NCBI RefSeq assembly: GCF_003429005.1
Contig: NZ_QVQV01000009.1
Location: forward strand, 186,001 to 250,000
Direction of reading: 5' to 3'
DNA length: 64,000 nt
Source of the DNA: Paraburkholderia sp. DHOC27
GTDB lineage: Bacteria; Pseudomonadota; Gammaproteobacteria; Burkholderiales; Burkholderiaceae
Position numbers and translations under genes: made by a program. The notes below the pieces were generated by a model that did not search any database, was not told the DNA's origin, and saw only the letters and a program-made list of their open reading frames with translations. The stretch's first letter is position 1. Each line of letters starts with the position of its first letter. Shown here one piece after another: positions 59,008 to 64,000 of this stretch.

Positions 59008-59970
59008 ATGGATCTACGTCAACTGCGCTATTTCACCGTGCTCGCCGCCCATCAGCATTTTGGGCGGGCCGCTGCCGTGCTGCACATCGCGCAGCCGGCG
59101 CTCAGCCGTCAGGTGCAGTTGCTCGAAGCCGAACTCGGTGTGAAGCTCGTCGAACGTCATTCGCGTGGCGCATCGCTCACGCGCGAAGGCGAACTGCTGC
59201 TGGATCGCGCAACCTTTCTGCTGCGCTACGCGGACCAGATCCGCGTCGACATCATGGATCTTCAAGGCACGCCGCGCGGCACCGTCGCGCTCGGTTTGCC
59301 GCCCGCGTTCGCCGCGTTTTTCGTGGTGCCGCTCACACGTGTGCTGCGCGACCGTTATCCGGAAGTGCGGCTGCGCGTCAACGAAAGTTTTTCGCCCTCG
59401 CTCTCGGATGCGCTCGAACGCGGCACGCTGGACGTCGCCCTGCTCACCGGCCCGATCGCCGCGCCCGCACAGATTCATGCGGAGCCTTTGCTTATCGAAA
59501 AGCTGTGCGCAATCGGGCCTGCGAGCGACGCGCGGCTTGCAGGAGCGTCGCTGCCTGTCGAGGCGCTCGGCAACGTGCCGCTGGTGCTCGCCGGCCTGCA
59601 AAAATCCGGTGTGCGGCTCGCGGTCGAGCGTGGTGCCGCGAACGCGAACCTCGTGCTAAACGACGTGATGGAAGTCGAATCCGCCGACGTCGCCGCGCAA
59701 CTCGTCGTGGACGGTGCCGGCTGGACGGTGCATGTCGCCTCCGCCGTGCGGCGCGAGATTCAGGCGGGACAACTGCGCGCGGTGCCCATCGACGGTCTGG
59801 TGCTGGAGCGTTTTCTCGCGCACGCGCGTCAGCGGCCGCCTTCGAGCGCGACCATCGCGCTGATGAGCACGATCCGCGCGCTCGTGGCGATGATGATCAG
59901 CGCCGGCGACTGGCCGATGGCGCAGGCGCATGAAACGCCCGTCGAGGAAACGGGTACACGTGACGAATAA
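59008..59970 (+). CDS. LysR-family transcriptional regulator
   Basis: 320 residues. MDLRQLRYFTVLAAHQHFGRAAAVLHIAQPALSRQVQLLEAELGVKLVERHSRGASLT is a typical CatR/BenM-like domain; the co-inducer part includes GTVALGLPPAFAAFFVVPLTRVLRDRYPEVRLRVNE. Regulators of this branch control aromatic ring cleavage, which fits the dioxygenase operon it converges with. A GTG precedes the ATG at 59008 directly; the ATG is used. Confidence 0.87.
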   Translation: MDLRQLRYFTVLAAHQHFGRAAAVLHIAQPALSRQVQLLEAELGVKLVERHSRGASLTREGELLLDRATFLLRYADQIRVDIMDLQGTPRGTVALGLPPAFAAFFVVPLTRVLRDRYPEVRLRVNESFSPSLSDALERGTLDVALLTGPIAAPAQIHAEPLLIEKLCAIGPASDARLAGASLPVEALGNVPLVLAGLQKSGVRLAVERGAANANLVLNDVMEVESADVAAQLVVDGAGWTVHVASAVRREIQAGQLRAVPIDGLVLERFLAHARQRPPSSATIALMSTIRALVAMMISAGDWPMAQAHETPVEETGTRDE

Positions 59971-60013
59971 AACGTGAGATGACGAGGTGCGGGGCGCGCA
60001 CCTCGTCACTCGT

Positions 60014-60373
60014 TTACGGCATGTCCACGTGGCTCGCCGCATCGAGTGGCGCCATCGTCACCACGACGGGCGCCAATTCCAGCAACGGCATCACGGTCGC
60101 GCGATACGCGCGGTAATGGCCGGTCTCGCGATGCGCGTCCAGCGCCTGCTGGCTCGCAAAGATCTCGAACATCCGGAATGTCATGTCGGGTCCGCGGCCC
60201 ACGTATAGATCGAAGCGCAGGCAGCCCGGCTCATCGCGCGTAGGCGGCACCACTGCCTGCAACGCGTGCTGCACCTCGGCTTCGCAACCTGGCTTCGGCA
60301 CGAACGTGGCGAAGATCGTGATGGCCGTGACGACGGCCTCCTCGCCCTTAGCAGGCGCGAACGATGATGTCAT
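60014..60373 (-). CDS. ABM-domain protein, putative quinol monooxygenase (YgiN-like)
   Basis: 119 residues, antibiotic-biosynthesis-monooxygenase fold: TAITIFATFVPKPGCEAEVQHALQAVVPPTRDEPGCLRFDLYVGRGPDMTFRMFEIFASQQALDAHRETGHYRAY. The R-E-P-G-C and H....HY spacing are those of YgiN-type quinol monooxygenases. The start overlaps the dioxygenase stop (ATGA), so the two are translated together; a role with dihydroxylated aromatic rings is likely. Confidence 0.8.
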   Translation of the reverse strand: MTSSFAPAKGEEAVVTAITIFATFVPKPGCEAEVQHALQAVVPPTRDEPGCLRFDLYVGRGPDMTFRMFEIFASQQALDAHRETGHYRAYRATVMPLLELAPVVVTMAPLDAASHVDMP

Positions 60374-61296
60374 GGCAGCGGACACATCGGCACGCGCATC
60401 GTGCCCGCTTCGAGTTTCAGATCGAGGTCGAGCCTGAAGCTCCCATCCGACTGCCGTTCGAACCGATGCAGCAGCGAACCGACCGCACCGAACACGACAT
60501 CGCGATAGGCATTCGGATCGTCGGCATCGAAAATCTGCGTGGCGAGCGTCTTGTAGCCTTCCGCCATCACGATGAAATGCAGATGCGCGGGCCGCATGAT
60601 CGCCCGTTGCTGCGCGTCGAGCAGTTCGCCGCACGGACCGTCGACGGGCACCGCATAGCCCGAAGGCCGCACGCTGTGAAACGAGAAGCGCCCATCGGCA
60701 TCGGTCTGAAAACGGCCACGCAGATTCATTTCCTCCTGATGCGGGTCCTGGTTCTCGTAGAGGCCGCCAGGCGACGCCTGCCAGGTTTCGACCCGTGCAT
60801 TGGCGATCGGCTCGCCATCGAGCGACAAAATCCGGCCACTCACGAACAGCCGCTCACCCGGCGTGCCCTCGGCGGCGATCGGCGCGCCATTCTCGCGCAG
60901 CGGTTGAGCGGCGCGCCAGAATGGGCCGATCAGCGCCGGCTCGGTGCCGCCCGCGGCGAGCGAACGCTTCGCGTCGATCAGACCCACGAGCGTGGCGAGG
61001 CCAAGAATGTCCGCGAGCAGAATGCCCTCGTGTTTTTCAGGGCCGGTCGCCTTGCCGATGCGCACGAGGAAGTCGAGCCCGACTTCCAGTTCCTGGTAGC
61101 TGAGATCGACTTCGACGGCGAACGCATGCAGATGACGAAGCAACGCGTCGAGTATCTGCTTGAGACGTGGATTCGTCGTGCCGCGGTTAGCGGCCAGCAC
61201 GGCGTCGAGCAAAGCCTCGGGCGTGGCGGGGAGCGCCTCGCGGTGTTGCGCCGCTAACGGCGTCGCCGTTGCGGCGGCTTGTGCGGATGATTTCAT
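60370..61296 (-). CDS. intradiol ring-cleavage dioxygenase, hydroxyquinol 1,2-dioxygenase type
   Basis: 308 residues. N-terminal linker helix domain (TTNPRLKQILDALLRHLHAFAVEVDLSYQELEVGLDFLVRIG) and catalytic beta sandwich. Fe(III) ligands: Tyr in GGLYENQD, Tyr in PSGYAVPVDGP, and two His in RPAHLHFIV. The PVDGPCGELL and RPAHLHF stretches agree better with hydroxyquinol than with catechol dioxygenases. Cleaves benzene-1,2,4-triol to maleylacetate. No maleylacetate reductase is adjacent within the window, so the route is only partly encoded here. Confidence 0.83.
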   Translation of the reverse strand: MKSSAQAAATATPLAAQHREALPATPEALLDAVLAANRGTTNPRLKQILDALLRHLHAFAVEVDLSYQELEVGLDFLVRIGKATGPEKHEGILLADILGLATLVGLIDAKRSLAAGGTEPALIGPFWRAAQPLRENGAPIAAEGTPGERLFVSGRILSLDGEPIANARVETWQASPGGLYENQDPHQEEMNLRGRFQTDADGRFSFHSVRPSGYAVPVDGPCGELLDAQQRAIMRPAHLHFIVMAEGYKTLATQIFDADDPNAYRDVVFGAVGSLLHRFERQSDGSFRLDLDLKLEAGTMRVPMCPLP

Positions 61297-61352
61297 AGGT
61301 ACTTCGTCTCCTGCATGGGTTCGCGCGCAGGGTCTGGCTTCGTGAGTCCGCG

Positions 61353-61892
61353 TTAGCGGTCGGCCAGTTGCGCTTCGTTCTTCAGATAGCCGGTATCGTC
61401 ATATTGAAGGCCGGTGCTTTCGGCGGCCTTCAATACGTCAGGGTGCCATTCGATTCGCCCCACTTCTTCATCCGTGCCGCCCACCACCGAATAGATCACG
61501 AGAGCGTGGTCGTTCGGATTGCGAAAGCCGCGCATGACGCCGGTTGGCATCGAGATGCAATCCCACTGGTTCAACTCGATCTGATGCTCGCCGTGCTCAC
61601 CCCAGATCACGATCATCCTCCCATTGAGCGGAAAGAACACTTCTTCCGTCTTATGGGAATGCAGATTCGCGCCCTGGCCAACCGGCACTTCGATCAAGGT
61701 GACGCCGAAGCGATGCGCGCCTTCGATAGCGGGTTGCACGCCTTTGTTTTCGAGCACGCCACGGTTGATGATCTTGTAGAGGCGCTTTTCGAAGCCCGGC
61801 AGTCTGCTTTCGATGAAGGTCTCGCCGTACGGTTCGACCTTGCCCCAGCGCGCGATGCGCGTCGCTTCCATCTGCTCCGGTGTGATGTCCAT
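61353..61892 (-). CDS. cupin-domain protein of the dioxygenase operon
   Basis: 179 residues. Cupin motif one NLHSHKTEEVFFPLNGRMIVIWGEHG (His, His, Glu kept) and a second motif (PTGVMRGFRNPNDHA) in which the usual His is replaced by Arg. The N-terminal part (ARWGKVEPYGETFIESRLPGFEKRLYKII) precedes the barrel. Possibly a metal-binding enzyme or a stabilising protein for ring cleavage. First gene of the operon on the minus strand. Confidence 0.75.
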   Translation of the reverse strand: MDITPEQMEATRIARWGKVEPYGETFIESRLPGFEKRLYKIINRGVLENKGVQPAIEGAHRFGVTLIEVPVGQGANLHSHKTEEVFFPLNGRMIVIWGEHGEHQIELNQWDCISMPTGVMRGFRNPNDHALVIYSVVGGTDEEVGRIEWHPDVLKAAESTGLQYDDTGYLKNEAQLADR

Positions 61893-62003
61893 GATCGGTG
61901 TTTCTCCATGAGTAGTGATTGAGCGTGACTGGCGTGTTGCCAGCCCACAACCCGATCGTATTCAGCGCGTCTCGCGAAATCCAACACCATTTTCTGACCG
62001 GCT

Positions 62004-62077
62004 CGATAACTTGCCGGCATCGGCGCTGCGCATTCGGCAGAGTCAGGCGCCGGGCCGTCGATAACAAACGGTTATCG
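62004..62077. promoter_or_regulatory. CGATAAC half-site and dyad between divergent catabolic operons
   Basis: CGATAAC-AAACG-GTTATCG (62059-62077) is a dyad with 7-bp arms; a further CGATAAC lies at 62004-62010, 55 bp to the left. Both are in the 298-bp region between the cupin-dioxygenase operon and the dehydrogenase-transporter operon. A LysR-type regulator, perhaps the one at 59008, could bind here. Confidence 0.5.
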
Positions 62078-62190
62078 GCTTCAGAAAGAATCGGTGTTGG
62101 ACGCGAGCACGCGCCGCCGCCTACGATCGCTTCACAACGTCGGCATTCACACTCATGGCCGGCGGGATTCATGCGAACCAGGAGACATTC

Positions 62191-63129
62191 ATGGACGACA
62201 CCGCTTGCGCCTCGGTAGAACGCGATACGCGTTCTGCTAACGAGGACCTTCTCTTCGACATCGGCTTCGTGGGCGTCGGCAAGCTCGGCCTGCCGATGGC
62301 CGAGCATCTGCACCGGCATGGCCACCGTGTGTCAGCCTTCGACGCCAGCAGCGAACGCGCAGCGCTGGCGCGCGCAGCCGGCCTGCCCGTGCTGGACACG
62401 CTGGAGGCCGTGACCGATACGGCTGCGATCCTGATCACGTCGCTACCGCACGATGCCGCGTTCGAAGCGGTAGCTGGCGAGCTGGCCACGTGCGTCCGAC
62501 CCGGCCAGCTCTACATCGACACCAGTACCGTCTCGACGAAGGTCTCGGCCCGCGTGGCACAGGTCTTCGCCGAAGCGGGCATCGACTATCTGCGGGTCAC
62601 TGTGTCGGGCAATGCGCGGATGGCCGAGCACGCACAACTGACCACCATCGCGTCTGGCCCCTTCGCCCTTTATCAGCGCGTGCTGCCGCTGCTGCGCTTG
62701 CTGGGGCCGTCGCAGTTCTATGTGGGCGAGGCGGAGCAGGCCCGCGTGATGAAGCTCGTGATCAATTCGATGGTGGCAAACACAGTCGGCATGCTCGCTG
62801 AAGCGCTCGCCATCGGCAAGCAGGGCGGCCTCGACTGGAGCGACATGTGGCAGGTGCTGTGCGCGAGCGCGGTGGCCTCACCAATCGTGAAGGCCAAGGC
62901 GCAACAACTGGTTTCGCACGACTACTCGCCGACCTTCACCGTCGATCAGATGCGCAAGGACGTCGGGCTGATTCTGCAAGCCGGTGCCGACTCCCAAACG
63001 CCGTTGCCGATCACCTCCGTGGTCGCGCAGGCGCTGGAACATGCGGCGGCATTCGGCTTGGGCAGCGAGGATTACGCCGCGATGATCAAACTTTCGCTGC
63101 GGACCGCGCGTCCGCAGCACGACGCCTGA
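62191..63129 (+). CDS. NAD(P)-dependent oxidoreductase, 3-hydroxyisobutyrate dehydrogenase family
   Basis: 312 residues. Rossmann motif IGFVGVGKLGLPMAEHLHRHGHRV, then VSTKVSARVAQVFAEAGIDYLRVTVSGNARMAEHAQLTTIASG in the family's substrate site, and the catalytic Lys in ARVMKLVINSMVANTVGMLAEALAIG. C-terminal FTVDQMRKDVGLILQAGADSQTPLPI is also typical. It oxidises a beta-hydroxyacid; which one is unknown. The start at 62191 has AGGAGACATTC upstream; the earlier ATG at 62155 does not. Followed after 12 bp by a transporter gene. Confidence 0.83.
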   Translation: MDDTACASVERDTRSANEDLLFDIGFVGVGKLGLPMAEHLHRHGHRVSAFDASSERAALARAAGLPVLDTLEAVTDTAAILITSLPHDAAFEAVAGELATCVRPGQLYIDTSTVSTKVSARVAQVFAEAGIDYLRVTVSGNARMAEHAQLTTIASGPFALYQRVLPLLRLLGPSQFYVGEAEQARVMKLVINSMVANTVGMLAEALAIGKQGGLDWSDMWQVLCASAVASPIVKAKAQQLVSHDYSPTFTVDQMRKDVGLILQAGADSQTPLPITSVVAQALEHAAAFGLGSEDYAAMIKLSLRTARPQHDA

Positions 63130-63141
63130 GCGAGGTGCGAC

Positions 63142-64000
63142 ATGCCTGCTTCCACTACCACGTCCCCGGATCTCGCAGCTTCCCCCGCTACGCTCGCGCC
63201 CGCTGCAACGGTGCGCCATGGCATCGCGCTCGCGCTGGTGATCAGCCTGTTCTTTGTGTGGGGTCTCACGTATGGTCTGCTCGATGTGCTGAACAAGCAT
63301 TTCCAGCAGACCCTCGACGTCACGCGCATGCAGTCGGCGCTGCTGCAAACCTGCTACTTCGGCGCGTACTTCCTCGTGGCGATTCCGTCTGGCCTGTTCG
63401 TCAATCGTTATGGCTACAAGCGCGGCATCCTGCTCGGCCTCGTCGTCTTCGCGTTTGGCGCGCTGCTGTTCGCACCGGCTACCGCGCTGCATCGCTTCTA
63501 TCCGTTCCTGATGGCGCTGTTCGTGCTCGCGTGTGGCGCGGCCTGCCTGGAGAGCGCAGCGAATCCGTACGTGACCGTGCTGGGCCGTCCGGATGGCGGC
63601 GCACGCCGGCTCAATCTCGCGCAGGCGTTCACCGGCTTCGGCGCGTTCGCGGGGCCGCTGATCGGTGGTCTGTTCTTCTTCCGGCATGGTGCGCCGGCCA
63701 GCGTGAATGCGGCATCGAATGCGGCCGTGAATGCAGCAACTACCGCAGCAACTACGGCGGCATCCAACGCGGCATCAGTGCGATCGACCTATATCGTGAT
63801 CGCGGCAGTCGTCCTGCTGCTGGCACTGGTGTTCTGGCGCATCGCGTTGCCCGAACCGGGCAGAGAGGCCGCTGCAGAACCCCTTGCGCGCGCCGCGGAC
63901 ACGACGCCGCTGCGACACGAACGGCGCTTCGTGTTCAGCGTCGTCGCGCAGTTTTTCTATTTCTCCGCTCAGGTCGGCATCGCAGCGTTCTTCATCAACT
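63142..64000 (+). CDS. FHS-family MFS transporter (FucP-like), 3' truncated by window end
   Basis: About 286 codons visible from the ATG at 63142, open to the window edge. LALVISLFFVWGLTYGLLDVLNKHFQ, LQTCYFGAYFLVAIPSGLFVNRYGYKRGILLGLVVFA, and CGAACLESAANPYVTVLGRPD are the hallmarks of the fucose/glucose/galactose permease (FHS) family. It imports a sugar or related compound with protons. An Ala/Asn/Thr-rich repeat segment (about residues 190-210) sits in a loop. Downstream of the dehydrogenase and in one operon with it. Confidence 0.85.
   Translation, partial: MPASTTTSPDLAASPATLAPAATVRHGIALALVISLFFVWGLTYGLLDVLNKHFQQTLDVTRMQSALLQTCYFGAYFLVAIPSGLFVNRYGYKRGILLGLVVFAFGALLFAPATALHRFYPFLMALFVLACGAACLESAANPYVTVLGRPDGGARRLNLAQAFTGFGAFAGPLIGGLFFFRHGAPASVNAASNAAVNAATTAATTAASNAASVRSTYIVIAAVVLLLALVFWRIALPEPGREAAAEPLARAADTTPLRHERRFVFSVVAQFFYFSAQVGIAAFFIN

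Noticed and set aside
1..64000. CRISPR array, tRNA/rRNA genes, prophage or complete insertion sequence
   Set aside because: Looked for regularly spaced repeats, cloverleaf-like conserved motifs, phage structural genes and transposase catalytic domains; none seen. The repeats present are short tandem units without spacers.

Overview
The window looks like a Paraburkholderia chromosome segment (Betaproteobacteria, Burkholderiaceae). It has high G+C, many LysR regulators, a second IF-1 with a basic tail, and pathways typical of the genus: non-phosphorylative L-rhamnose degradation, uronate oxidation and intradiol aromatic cleavage. I see no rRNA, tRNA, CRISPR array, prophage or intact insertion sequence. 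This is mostly ordinary accessory metabolism, with one likely acquired gene (a Fic protein at 17782-19137) and one small pair with an unusual domain mix (49551-50548).

Layout. 1-2002: the tail of an FAD oxidoreductase, small hypotheticals and infA. 2260-4683: a GntR regulator and a divergent CynX-type transporter, separated by a 17-copy hexanucleotide repeat and two identical palindromes. 5029-6775: a nasT-nasS nitrate-sensing pair behind a sigma-54 promoter and an NtrC dyad. 6840-9889: an operon of ProV and ProW betaine transporter subunits plus a GlxA/GbdR-type regulator. 10420-14933: a BON protein, LysR and TetR regulators sharing an operator motif, an aldo/keto reductase and a second GlxA-type regulator. 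15112-17417: hexuronate-type transporter and uronate dehydrogenase. 17782-19263: a Fic protein with a nine-copy phased operator array.

19432-31334 is a large L-rhamnose block. One minus-strand operon (rhaM, lactonase, ABC ATPase, two permeases, binding protein) and a second (SDR, MFS, L-rhamnonate dehydratase, L-rhamnose dehydrogenase) flank a LysR gene. Together they cover uptake, anomer conversion, oxidation, lactone opening, dehydration and probably a second oxidation. The enzyme that splits the final diketo acid is not in the window. 31470-34537 holds a DeoR regulator, a NudK-like hydrolase and a diguanylate cyclase.

34699-36977: secreted proteins, including a DUF2092 protein coupled to a Gly/His/Asn-rich protein. 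37803-47151: a mixed stretch of small HTH and hypothetical proteins, FMN reductase, ferritin-like protein, amidase, CDP-diacylglycerol pyrophosphatase, MarR, desaturase, CHAD and Nudix proteins. 47220-50548: a chemoreceptor, a cupin and a cREC/UDG-like pair. 50797-55661: LysR, MntH, Tat-exported oxalate decarboxylase and another LysR; the Mn importer next to an enzyme family that needs Mn suggests a functional link. 55906-58637: an ene-reductase, an SDR without the usual catalytic Tyr, and a CMD-family protein, followed by an aldehyde dehydrogenase remnant. 59008-64000: a LysR, a hydroxyquinol-type dioxygenase operon, and a divergent dehydrogenase/FHS transporter operon that runs off the end.

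Functional calls rest on motifs and remembered family features read by eye. No database search was run.
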